Positions 53,856 through 64,000 of a DNA stretch of 64,000 nucleotides are shown in pieces (position 1 is the stretch's first letter; every line of letters starts with the position of its first letter). The stretch is from the NCBI GenBank assembly GCA_024579835.1, contig CP102060.1:1054001-1118000 (forward strand). The letters run 5' to 3'. Source of the DNA: Clostridiaceae bacterium HFYG-1003 (lineage in GTDB: Bacteria; Bacillota; Clostridia; Clostridiales; Clostridiaceae). The notes under the pieces are model-generated. The model was not told the DNA's origin. It made no database searches and saw only the letters and a list, made by a program, of their open reading frames with translations. Position numbers and translations under genes: made by a program.

Positions 53856-55055
53856 ATGGAACAGCAGCCGATTATATATATGGACAATGCGGCGACGACC
53901 AAAGTCAAAGATGAGGTCATCGCGGAGCTTTTGCCTTGTTATAACGAAATATACTACAATCCCTCATCGATCTATTCCCAGTCACGCCGGGCCAAAGCGC
54001 TCATGGACGTGGCTCGGCAGCGGGTCGCCAAAGCTCTGAACTGTTCACCGGATGAAGTGTATTTCACGGGGGGCGGATCCGAAGCGGACAACTTTGCCAT
54101 AAAGGGCATCGCGTTCAAGAATCGGGAGAAGGGCAACCATATCATCACCACCACCATCGAGCATCATGCCGTCCTGCATACCTGCCAGTGGCTGGAAAAG
54201 CAGGGCTTTGAAGTAACGTATCTGCCAGTGGATAAAGACGGCTTTGTCACGGCTGCGCAGGTTGGCGAAGCCATCCGGGACAACACCATTCTGGTTTCCA
54301 TCATGGCAGCCAACAACGAAATCGGCACCATTGAGCCCATCGCGGAAATCGGCGCCCTCTGCCGGGAAAAGAAGATTGCCTTCCACACCGACGCGGTGCA
54401 GGCCATCGGCCAGATTGCCATTGATGTCAAGGCGATGAACATTGATCTGTTATCTCTGTCCGGGCATAAAATCCACGCCCCCAAGGGCATCGGTGTTCTC
54501 TATGTCCGCAAGGGACTGCGCATCGACAATCTGGTTCATGGCGGAGCTCAGGAGCGCGGCCGCCGGGCCGGCACCGAGAATGTCGCCGGAATCGTTGCCC
54601 TGGGAAAAGCCATTGAAATGGCCACGGAGCAGCTGGAAGACCATACCCGCCGCATGAGCGCCATGCGGGACCGCCTGATCGAGGGCATCCTCCAGATTCC
54701 ATATTCCCGTCTGAACGGACCGAGCGGCGACCGCCGTCTGTCCAACAACGTGAACATCATCTTTGAATTCATCGAAGGGGAAGGGATCCTGCTGAATCTC
54801 GATTTCGAAGGAATCTGCGCGTCCTCGGGGTCTGCCTGCACCTCCGGTTCTCTGGATCCGTCCCATGTCCTTCTGGCCATCGGACTGCCCCACGAACTGG
54901 CACACGGTTCCCTGCGCCTGTCTCTGGGAGATTTCAACACCGATGAGGAAGTAGAAAAAGTCATTTCTGTCCTGCCGGGCATCATAGAGACCCTGCGCAG
55001 CTACTCCCCGCTCTGGAACAACCACCTGAAGCAACTGAAGCAGCAGGGCCAGTAA
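53856..55055 (+). CDS. nifS: cysteine desulfurase
   Basis: 399 residues, NifS/IscS type PLP enzyme. YMDNAATTKV start, IEHHAVLH, PLP-binding Lys205 in LSGHKIHAPKG and the catalytic loop Cys328 in SSGSACTSG, the arrangement of group I desulfurases. It removes sulfur from cysteine and passes it to NifU for iron-sulfur clusters and to MnmA for tRNA thiolation. Begins 3 nt after the regulator gene. Confidence 0.9.
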   Translation: MEQQPIIYMDNAATTKVKDEVIAELLPCYNEIYYNPSSIYSQSRRAKALMDVARQRVAKALNCSPDEVYFTGGGSEADNFAIKGIAFKNREKGNHIITTTIEHHAVLHTCQWLEKQGFEVTYLPVDKDGFVTAAQVGEAIRDNTILVSIMAANNEIGTIEPIAEIGALCREKKIAFHTDAVQAIGQIAIDVKAMNIDLLSLSGHKIHAPKGIGVLYVRKGLRIDNLVHGGAQERGRRAGTENVAGIVALGKAIEMATEQLEDHTRRMSAMRDRLIEGILQIPYSRLNGPSGDRRLSNNVNIIFEFIEGEGILLNLDFEGICASSGSACTSGSLDPSHVLLAIGLPHELAHGSLRLSLGDFNTDEEVEKVISVLPGIIETLRSYSPLWNNHLKQLKQQGQ

Positions 55056-55189
55056 CCACCATTGGGACAGCTGCCGGCAGCCTCAGAAACTGCGCCGGAC
55101 CATGCACTGGGTCCGGGCAAACGCACCATGTTTATTTTAACTAAACTTTAAGATATCAGAAATTGAATCGATTCGGGGAGGAACTATAT

Positions 55190-55642
55190 ATGATGATCTA
55201 CAGCCCAAAGGTAATGGACCATTTTAAAAATCCAAGAAATGTCGGAGAGATGGAAGACCCATCCTCCATCGGTGAAGTCGGAAATGCCAAATGCGGCGAT
55301 ATCATGAGAATCTACCTGAAGGTGGAGAATGATGTTATCGTTGATGTGAAATTCATGACCTATGGCTGCGGCTCGGCCATCGCCTCGTCTTCCATGGCAA
55401 CAGAACTGATCAAGGGCAAGCCCTTGAGAGAAGCCTGGGAACTGACCAACAAAGCGGTAGCTGATGCGCTGGACGGCCTGCCGGCTGTAAAAATGCACTG
55501 CTCCGTTCTGGCGGAGGACGCGATCCATATCGCCATCAACAATTACCTCAAGTCGCAGGGGCGTGAACCATGGGATTATACCGAACATGATCATGATCAC
55601 CACGAGGCCGAAGAACCGACCACAGTGGATGACGAGGTTTAA
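55190..55642 (+). CDS. nifU: iron-sulfur cluster scaffold NifU/IscU-like
   Basis: 150 residues from ATG 55190 with GGGGAGG at 55175-55181 (a second ATG follows at once). It has the scaffold ligand cysteines in NAKCGDIM, YGCGSAIASSS and VKMHCSVLAEDA. The C-terminus is His/Glu-rich (EHDHDHHEAEEP), which may bind metal. It accepts sulfur from the desulfurase and assembles clusters. Followed by a 19-bp tandem array. Confidence 0.9.
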   Translation: MMIYSPKVMDHFKNPRNVGEMEDPSSIGEVGNAKCGDIMRIYLKVENDVIVDVKFMTYGCGSAIASSSMATELIKGKPLREAWELTNKAVADALDGLPAVKMHCSVLAEDAIHIAINNYLKSQGREPWDYTEHDHDHHEAEEPTTVDDEV

Positions 55643-55674
55643 TCGAAAGCCCGGATAAAGTGAAACAACAAAGT

Positions 55675-55750
55675 CAAGCCAAATTCAAACCATCAAGCCA
55701 AATTCAAACCATCAAACCGAATGCAAACCATCAAACCAAATACAAACCAT
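55675..55750. repeat. 19-bp tandem array between nifU and mnmA
   Basis: Four copies of a 19-bp unit, CAAGCCAAATTCAAACCAT, starting at 55675, 55694, 55713 and 55732, with small changes in the last two, then a partial copy. It fills the space up to the mnmA ribosome binding site. Confidence 0.9.
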
Positions 55751-55780
55751 AATCAAACCATATGAAAGAAGGAGAGCACA

Positions 55781-56857
55781 ATGGGAAACAGAGTAGTCCT
55801 CGGCATGTCCGGGGGAGTCGATTCCTCCGTTGCGGCTTATCTTCTGAAACAGCAGGGCTATGATGTCATCGGCATCACCATGCAGGTATGGCAGGAAAAT
55901 GAAGAATTTTCGGAGAGGGAAGGCGGCTGCTGTTCCCTTTCTTCCGTTAACGACGCACGCATGGTCGCCGACCGCATCGGGATCCCGTTCTACGTCATGA
56001 ACTTCAAGGAGATCTTCAAGGAGAAAGTCATTGATTACTTTGTCGAGGACTACCTCGAAGGCAAAACTCCGAACCCCTGCGTCGCCTGCAACCGGTACAT
56101 CAAGTTCGACGAGCTGCTTCGGAGAGCCGAAGGGCTGGGTGCCGACTATGTCGCCACCGGCCACTACGCGAGAATCTATGAAGAGAACAACCGCTATATT
56201 CTGGAAAAAGCGGCAGATGACCATAAGGATCAGACCTATGCGCTGTACAACCTGACCCAGGAGCAGCTGAAAAAGACCCTGATGCCCTGCGGCGACTACA
56301 CCAAAGAGGAAATCCGCGTCATTGCCCATGAGATCGGGCTGATTGTCGCTGACAAAAAGGATTCTCAGGATATCTGCTTTGTGGAAGACGGCAATCACGG
56401 AAATTTCGTCTATTCCATGGTTCCCGAAAAGAAGAATCCCGGGAATTTCGTGGACAAGAACGGCAAGGTGCTGGGCACTCACAAAGGCATTGCTTATTAC
56501 ACCATCGGTCAGCGCAAAGGCCTGGGACTGGCCCTGGGCGTACCAGTGTTCGTCATGGGCATCAACAAGGACCGAAATGAAGTCATCATCGGCTCGGATG
56601 AAGACCTGATGCATGATACCCTCATTATGGATGAGGTCAACCTGATTCTGACCGATGTTCTGACCGAGCCTGTCCGCCTGATGGGCAAGATTCGCTATGC
56701 TGCCAAACCGGCGGCCTGTACCCTCTACCCATTGCCTGACGGACGCCTCAAAGCCGTATTCGACGTCAAGCAGCGCGCCATCACCAAGGGACAGAGTGCC
56801 GTCTTCTATGACGGGCTGAAGGTCTTTGGCGGCGGAATCATTCGGGAGATCTATTAA
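55781..56857 (+). CDS. mnmA: tRNA-specific 2-thiouridylase
   Basis: 358 residues. P-loop GMSGGVDSS at residues 8-16, catalytic Cys in NPCVACN, second Cys in DICFVED and the [11 protein letters not shown] motif: all of MnmA. It thiolates U34 of Lys, Glu and Gln tRNAs using sulfur from the desulfurase encoded two genes upstream. GAAGGAGAG precedes ATG 55781. Terminator at 56903-56950. Confidence 0.95.
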   Translation: MGNRVVLGMSGGVDSSVAAYLLKQQGYDVIGITMQVWQENEEFSEREGGCCSLSSVNDARMVADRIGIPFYVMNFKEIFKEKVIDYFVEDYLEGKTPNPCVACNRYIKFDELLRRAEGLGADYVATGHYARIYEENNRYILEKAADDHKDQTYALYNLTQEQLKKTLMPCGDYTKEEIRVIAHEIGLIVADKKDSQDICFVEDGNHGNFVYSMVPEKKNPGNFVDKNGKVLGTHKGIAYYTIGQRKGLGLALGVPVFVMGINKDRNEVIIGSDEDLMHDTLIMDEVNLILTDVLTEPVRLMGKIRYAAKPAACTLYPLPDGRLKAVFDVKQRAITKGQSAVFYDGLKVFGGGIIREIY

Positions 56858-56902
56858 GACCAGATGCAGCGAGTCTGGTTCATTGGACGAACCATAGCTT
56901 TG

Positions 56903-56950
56903 ACTGAAAGCCAACCTTTTTTCCCGTAGGATGAAAGGTCGGCTTTCAGT
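56903..56950 (+). terminator. terminator of the nifS-mnmA cluster
   Basis: Arms 56903-56919 and 56934-56950 pair over 17 positions with one mismatch, followed by TTT. The following 56951-57224 shows no supported gene. Confidence 0.75.
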
Positions 56951-57224
56951 TTTACTATCGCCTGCAATCCAAAGGATCATTCTTAAAATATTCTCGTTTT
57001 CTCAGTTTCAGTATTAGGACCAAAGGAATGCCAGGCATTTGATGCGACTGGACAGGACTCAGCTGTAGGCTCTTGTGGGGGAGTTTTACTAATTGTTCCA
57101 GGATCGGAACGATCATAGGACAGGACAACGAATTAATTCTAAAATAATAAACATTAAGGAGGGTTTCGCTTTCGTTCTTTTAAATGTATAAATATACAAT
57201 GATTTACGAGAAAGGTCAGAAAGT

Positions 57225-57917
57225 ATGGTTATTAGTAAAAAAGAATGTAAGTCAGCCCTGCGCTGGACCCTGCCGGTGATGACAGGATACCTGTTTTTAG
57301 GGGTAGCCTTCGGGCTGGTGCTGAACCAGGCCGGATTCTCCTGGATCTGGGCAATATTCATGAGTGCGTATCTTTATACAGGAGCGCTGCAGTTTCTTCT
57401 GATTCCGCTGCTGGGCAGCGGGATTACGCTCTGGGAAACGGCGGTGCTGGCGTTTATGGTCAATATCCGACACTTATTCTACGGCTTTTCCTTTCTGGAT
57501 GAATTTTCAGCCATGGGAGCCTGGAAGCCCTATGTGATCCATACCCTGACCGATGAAACCTATTCCTTGCTTACCGGACTGGAAACGGATCCGGAGACCG
57601 ACCGGCACGGCGTCATGCTGCTGGTCAGTGCCCTGGATCAGTTCTACTGGGTGGCCGGTTCGTTAGCCGGCACGCTGCTGGGGCAGGCCATTCCCTGGGA
57701 TCTGGCCGGCATCGAATTTTCCATGACGGCGCTGTTTACCGTGGTTTTTGTAGAGCAGTGGATCAAAGCGAAAAATCACCTACCCGCTCTGATGGGCATT
57801 GGGGCAGCCACGCTGCTGCTGGTGGTGCTTGGTCCGGAGCAGTTTCTGCCGCCGGCCCTTGTGGCAACGGTGGGGCTGCTCCTGATCGGCCGGAAACGGG
57901 GGTGGATTAATGAATAA
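57225..57917 (+). CDS. azlC: AzlC-like branched-chain amino acid exporter subunit
   Basis: 230-residue membrane protein. LPVMTGYLFLGVAFGLVLNQ, FMVNIRHLFYGFS and the TDETYSLLTG motif are those of AzlC. It pairs with the small AzlD protein encoded next (overlap of 8 nt) to export branched-chain amino acids or analogues. GAAAGG lies before ATG 57225. It lies between mnmA and alaS without a shared operon. Confidence 0.88.
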   Translation: MVISKKECKSALRWTLPVMTGYLFLGVAFGLVLNQAGFSWIWAIFMSAYLYTGALQFLLIPLLGSGITLWETAVLAFMVNIRHLFYGFSFLDEFSAMGAWKPYVIHTLTDETYSLLTGLETDPETDRHGVMLLVSALDQFYWVAGSLAGTLLGQAIPWDLAGIEFSMTALFTVVFVEQWIKAKNHLPALMGIGAATLLLVVLGPEQFLPPALVATVGLLLIGRKRGWINE

Positions 57918-58230
57918 GGCATTCTGGATCATTCTGGTGGCCGGTCTGGTGACCCTGGCCATCCGCTTTGCGCCCTTTGCGCTGTTTCACCGCGGACGCC
58001 GCATTCCCGAATCGGTTCGTTTCCTGGGCGGTGTGCTGCCTCCGGCTATCATGGGGATCCTCATCCTGATGACCCTGCGCCATGTGGATCTTCTGGCGGG
58101 CACTCATGGCCTGCCTGAATTCATCGGCATTGGCCTGACGGCGGCAGTTCATGCCTGGAAGCGCAATACGCTCTTATCCATCGCGCTGGGAACCGCGGCC
58201 TATATGATTCTGATTCGGGTCATGGCTTAG
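57910..58230 (+). CDS. azlD: AzlD-like exporter small subunit
   Basis: 106 residues with about four membrane segments: WIILVAGLVTLAIRFAPF, then FLGGVLPPAIMGILILMTL and a final pair. It matches the AzlD family, overlaps the azlC stop by 8 nt and acts with AzlC. Confidence 0.85.
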   Translation: MNKAFWIILVAGLVTLAIRFAPFALFHRGRRIPESVRFLGGVLPPAIMGILILMTLRHVDLLAGTHGLPEFIGIGLTAAVHAWKRNTLLSIALGTAAYMILIRVMA

Positions 58231-58376
58231 CGTTCGTCCACTCAGGGCTTTTCAGGCGGGATGGAGCGAGTCATCCGGTCCCGCCCGGGGAGGAGAAACC
58301 CGACGGTATCGGTTCAGCACCGGACGGGCCTGCGAAAAAATACCGGATTATTTAGAGGTTGTTCATCGAAATCTCA

Positions 58377-58406
58377 TTGACAAAGAAAGCCTTCGCTCCC
58401 TATAAT
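58377..58406 (+). promoter_or_regulatory. promoter of the alaS T-box leader
   Basis: TTGACA (58377-58382) and TATAAT (58401-58406) with an 18-bp spacer, just before the T-box leader. The T-box decides whether transcription reaches alaS. Confidence 0.8.
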
Positions 58407-58414
58407 ACTTGTAA

Positions 58415-58626
58415 TTACATATGGACGTTGAAGAAGAGAAGTAGCCTTGAGAGGTAGACTAAAGAGAGGAACCGCCGGTGTGAATGTTCCGTTGAGTCTG
58501 AAGGGGAAGCAGCTTTGGAGTCCTGGCTTTGTGAGTGACGGTATGATTGTACCGTAAGCAGGGTGGTACCGCGGAAGTTTTGTCCTTTCGTCCCTTATGA
58601 TCAGGGACAAAAGGACTTTTTGATTT
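58415..58626 (+). promoter_or_regulatory. alanine T-box riboswitch
   Basis: The T-box sequence AGGGTGGTACCGCGG lies at 58560-58574, and a terminator hairpin follows (GTCCTTT..GTCCCT / AGGGAC..AAAGGAC, about 58582-58622) with a T run. A stem I with an AGAAGTAG-type loop is seen upstream (58418-58520). A GCA or GCT alanine codon at 58509-58514 may be the specifier. Uncharged tRNA-Ala would stop the terminator and allow alaS transcription. Specifier position is inferred. Confidence 0.9.
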
Positions 58627-58639
58627 GGAGGAATAATCA

Positions 58640-61261
<2,622 letters not shown>

Positions 61262-61307
61262 TCAGCTAAGGGTAATATCCCTTGGTTTGACAATCCCATA
61301 AACCTTC

Positions 61308-61360
61308 GACCGCTGTGGACTGAACGGATTCAGACCGCAGCGGTCTTGCTTTGTTCTTTT
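61308..61360 (+). terminator. alaS terminator
   Basis: Arms 61308-61318 and 61335-61345 pair with one wobble and a further inner pairing of CTGAA/TTCAG, followed by a T-rich stretch to about 61360. Confidence 0.8.
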
Positions 61361-61446
61361 TCACTCCGAAAGCTGGATCGGCCCAGTACCTGACTGCTCG
61401 AACAGGTCTTTGAAACTAGTGGTGAGCACACAAAACATTCGAAAGT

Positions 61447-61609
61447 GAGATTGAACCCAACTTTCGAATCTGGGAGTGAATCTGAGATTGAACCCAACTT
61501 TCGAATATGAGGCGAATCTGAGATTGAACCCAACTTTCGAATCTGAGAGTGAATCTGAGAGCGAATCTGAGAGCGAATCTGAGAGCGAATCTGAGAGCGA
61601 ATCTGAGGC
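61447..61609. repeat. array of 23-bp and 12-bp repeats after alaS
   Basis: Three copies of a 23-bp unit beginning GAGATTGAACCCAAC at 61447, 61484 and 61520, at intervals of 37 and 36 bp. They are followed by about five copies of a 12-bp unit GAATCTGAGAGC to about 61609. The first copy forms a TTCGAAAGT/ACTTTCGAA hairpin. Confidence 0.85.
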
Positions 61610-61690
61610 TGATTTAATCCGAATAGGAAAGGATTTAAGTCAAATCTGAGGATGAATCATTTTTGGTGAGGTATCATTTTTTCTCCCGCC

Positions 61691-61718
61691 TTGCAGTTGG
61701 GGTGAAAAGTGGTAGAAT
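61691..61718 (+). promoter_or_regulatory. promoter of the MBOAT operon
   Basis: TTGCAG (61691-61696) and TAGAAT (61713-61718) with a 16-bp spacer, 33 bp before the ATG of the acyltransferase gene. Confidence 0.45.
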
Positions 61719-61751
61719 CAGAATGGTAATTTTTTGAAAGGGGGTGGCAGG

Positions 61752-63179
61752 ATGCTGTTCAACTCCATCGATTTTGCGGTGTTTTTGCCCATTGTGTTCC
61801 TGCTGTACTGGTTTGTACTGCCCCGGCGAACCTGGCAGAATGCGCTGCTTCTGGTGGCCAGCTATGTCTTTTATGGCTGGTGGGACTGGAAATTCCTGAT
61901 CCTGATTTTTTTGAGTACGGTGCTGGATTACGGGGTGGGGGTCGCTCTGTCACGGACTGAAGATAACGTTCGGCGAAAGCTTCTGCTGGGCGTAAGCCTG
62001 CTCTTTAATCTGGGATCACTGGGCTTTTTTAAGTATTATAATTTTTTCAGCGAGAATTTTGCCCGGGCTTTTTCCTTCCTGGGGCTGGCGTTCTCACCGG
62101 CTGTGCTCAACATTGTGCTGCCGGTGGGCATCAGTTTCTATACCTTCCAGACCCTGAGCTATTCCATTGATGTCTACAAAAGGGAGCTCGAGCCGACGGA
62201 GAGCTTTGTCGAATTTGCCGCTTTTGTTTCGTTTTTTCCGCAGCTGGTGGCGGGCCCCATTGAACGAGCCAGCAACCTGTTGCCTCAGTTCCAGAAGGAC
62301 CGTACCTTTGACCGGGAGAGGGCAGTGGACGGTCTGCGTCAGATCCTGTGGGGACTGTTCAAGAAGATCGTCATCGCTGACAACTGCGCCGAGTACGTCA
62401 ACAGCGTCTACGGCAATTACACCAATCAGCCGGGCAGTGCCCTGGCCATTGCCGCCATTCTCTTTGCCTTCCAGATTTACGGGGATTTTTCCGGCTACTC
62501 GGACATCGCCATCGGAACCTCCCGCCTGTTCGGCTTTGGCCTGATGCGCAACTTCGCCAATCCGTATTTTTCGCGAAGTATTCCGGAGTTCTGGCGCCGC
62601 TGGCATATCTCCCTGTCCACCTGGTTCCGGGACTATGTCTACATTCCGCTGGGCGGCAGCCGGCGCGGCCTGGCCCGCACGGCTGTCAACACCTTGATCC
62701 TGTTTCTGGTCAGCGGTTTCTGGCATGGCGCTAACTGGACCTTCATCGCCTGGGGAGCTCTCAATGCGTTTTATATGGTTCCATCCCTCATGGGCCGCCG
62801 GGTTCCTGTTAAGCGGAACGAGGCGGTTGTCGCGACGCTGCGCGATCTGCCGGCCATCCTGCGCACCTTTCTGCTGACGGTGTTGGGGTGGATCCTGTTC
62901 CGGTCTGATCACCTGTCCGATGCCTTCGCCTATATCGGCCGGATTTTCTCGCCCAGCCTGTTTACCATGCCGCTGCTGCCGGAACGCACGATCTATACCC
63001 TGGGACTGATCCTGCTGCTCGTCGTGATCGAGTGGCGGGGCCGGACGAAGGCCCATCCCCTGGAGGGAGCGGGATTCCACTGGCCCTGGCCGGCCCGCTG
63101 GTCGCTGTACTACTCGCTGGTGCTGGTGATTTACTTTTTCAGCGGCCGGTCGCAGCAGTTCATCTATTTTCAGTTTTAG
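61752..63179 (+). CDS. MBOAT-family O-acyltransferase
   Basis: 475 residues from ATG 61752, with AAGGGGGTGG upstream; the frame extends to a TTG at 61734 that overlaps that site. Multi-spanning membrane protein of the AlgI/DltB type: FVSFFPQLVAGPIERASNLL, WRRWHISLSTWFRDYVYIPLGG (shown in parts) and the catalytic His in SGFWHGANW. Relatives O-acetylate or O-acylate surface polysaccharide or D-alanylate teichoic acids. The following gene is probably its extracytoplasmic partner, with AlgJ/DltD-like features. Confidence 0.88.
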   Translation: MLFNSIDFAVFLPIVFLLYWFVLPRRTWQNALLLVASYVFYGWWDWKFLILIFLSTVLDYGVGVALSRTEDNVRRKLLLGVSLLFNLGSLGFFKYYNFFSENFARAFSFLGLAFSPAVLNIVLPVGISFYTFQTLSYSIDVYKRELEPTESFVEFAAFVSFFPQLVAGPIERASNLLPQFQKDRTFDRERAVDGLRQILWGLFKKIVIADNCAEYVNSVYGNYTNQPGSALAIAAILFAFQIYGDFSGYSDIAIGTSRLFGFGLMRNFANPYFSRSIPEFWRRWHISLSTWFRDYVYIPLGGSRRGLARTAVNTLILFLVSGFWHGANWTFIAWGALNAFYMVPSLMGRRVPVKRNEAVVATLRDLPAILRTFLLTVLGWILFRSDHLSDAFAYIGRIFSPSLFTMPLLPERTIYTLGLILLLVVIEWRGRTKAHPLEGAGFHWPWPARWSLYYSLVLVIYFFSGRSQQFIYFQF

Positions 63180-63194
63180 GGGGAGGAACAATTC

Positions 63195-64000
63195 ATGAAG
63201 CGATTTTTACTGCGATCCGGCTGCTTTATTCTGCTCCTGGCCGCCCTGTTTGGCGCGCTGGAGCTGGGCCTGCGAAGCATTCCCAATGACTACGCTTATA
63301 AAAACCATTACCTGGAAGAGCATGCCTCCTCCCTGGAAGTGCTGAGCCTGGGGTCCTCCCACAGCTACTACGGCATTGATCCGGCTTATTTTGACCGGCC
63401 CTCCTTCAACGCCAGCCATGTCTCCCAGTCGCTGTTCTATGACTTGGGTATTCTGGATAAATTCAAGGACGACATGACTCAGCTCAAATACATTCTGCTG
63501 CCCATCTCGTCCTTTACGCTGTCCCATCGGATTGAAGACGGGACCGAAGCCTGGCGGGTGCGCAGCTATCACCTGTACTATGATTTGGCGGTACCCCAGG
63601 GGATCACGCCGCTGTATGAAGTGACCGGCAACGACGGCTTTACCAATTTCAAGCGGGTGGCCGACTACCTCAGGACCGGGCAGGGCGTGAACTGCGACGA
63701 GAGGGGATTTCTTGCCCGCCCGCCCGAGGATCCGCAGGATCTGGAAGCAACCGGAATCCGAGCGGCCAAACGGCATAACGCTATGAATCCGGTGCATCAG
63801 ACCGAAAACCGGCACATTCTGGATGCGCTCTTGCAGGATGCGCGTTCCATCGGCGCCCGGGTGATTCTATACACGCCGCCGGGACACGACGAATATGTCG
63901 GGCGGCTCGATCCGGCCGCGGTCCGACAGATGAAGGAGCTAGCCGAAACCCTGGACCGGTCCAGCCAGGTGGTGATCTACCTCAATTTTCTGGAGGATCC
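63195..64000 (+). CDS. partner protein of MBOAT acyltransferase, N-terminal part
   Basis: ATG 63195 follows GGGGGAGG, 15 nt after the MBOAT stop. The frame is open to the end of the window (268 residues seen), so the 3' end is missing. An N-terminal signal anchor (residues 5-26) is followed by VLSLGSSHSYYGIDP, the GSSH block I of SGNH/GDSL-like AlgJ/DltD-type proteins. Gene order and motif suggest that it completes acyl transfer on the outside of the membrane. Confidence 0.8.
   Translation, partial: MKRFLLRSGCFILLLAALFGALELGLRSIPNDYAYKNHYLEEHASSLEVLSLGSSHSYYGIDPAYFDRPSFNASHVSQSLFYDLGILDKFKDDMTQLKYILLPISSFTLSHRIEDGTEAWRVRSYHLYYDLAVPQGITPLYEVTGNDGFTNFKRVADYLRTGQGVNCDERGFLARPPEDPQDLEATGIRAAKRHNAMNPVHQTENRHILDALLQDARSIGARVILYTPPGHDEYVGRLDPAAVRQMKELAETLDRSSQVVIYLNFLED

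Noticed and set aside
61447-61609. Possible CRISPR array after alaS
   Set aside because: Intervals between copies are short and themselves repetitive, not unique spacers.

Overview
The window reads as the chromosome of a Bacillota (Firmicutes) bacterium of clostridial type. The evidence is strong AGGAGG-type ribosome binding sites, near-consensus sigma-A promoters, a T-box leader before alaS, an Rrf2-NifS-NifU-MnmA sulfur cluster, azlCD, DUF5058, DUF969/DUF979 and YczE-type membrane proteins. The housekeeping sequence is moderately GC-rich. The stretch from about 0.75 to 13.6 kb is clearly more AT-rich and looks acquired. The species cannot be named from the sequence.

Region 1 (1-600) is the 3' end of a gene for an SH3b-repeat protein. 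Region 2 (about 750-16700) is a defence and mobile-element island. It holds an IetA/IetS-type ATPase-subtilase pair with a DUF2188 gene, an AbiE-like pair whose toxin gene is broken, two related three-gene transposons (DUF6431, DDE integrase, ExeA/TniB-like ATPase), an IS630-family element, and a large AT-rich SF2 helicase with a C-terminal PD-(D/E)XK-like motif. Both transposons show decay or frameshifts.

Region 3 (16900-30050) is a nucleoside/nucleobase uptake and breakdown locus: a LacI-family regulator with palindromic operator candidates, two nucleoside hydrolases, a BMP-type lipoprotein with its ABC ATPase and two permeases, a YczE-like membrane protein, a PfkB sugar kinase, and two amidohydrolases. 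The likely logic is import of nucleosides, cleavage to base and ribose, phosphorylation of the sugar, and deamination or hydrolysis of the base.

Region 4 (30200-52260) is mixed. It has a secreted SH3b/C26 amidotransferase-like protein, rarA, a DUF5058 + membrane protein + M20 amidohydrolase operon, a repeat-rich lipoprotein, a short-chain dehydrogenase, a macro-domain fusion, a glycosyltransferase, a VWA protein, an unknown protein with a weak nuclease-like motif, a very large M14 carboxypeptidase-like protein, and a DUF969-DUF979-pcp operon that probably handles 5-oxoproline peptides. Region 5 (52400-64000) has a frameshifted lipoprotein gene, the rrf2-nifS-nifU-mnmA cluster, azlCD, T-box-alaS, and an MBOAT acyltransferase with the start of a partner gene.

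A feature not explained by gene annotation is the number of short tandem arrays (units of 10-25 bp, each array with its own unit) in intergenic spaces of the GC-rich part, several of which copy one arm of an adjacent terminator hairpin. No tRNA, rRNA or CRISPR array was seen.
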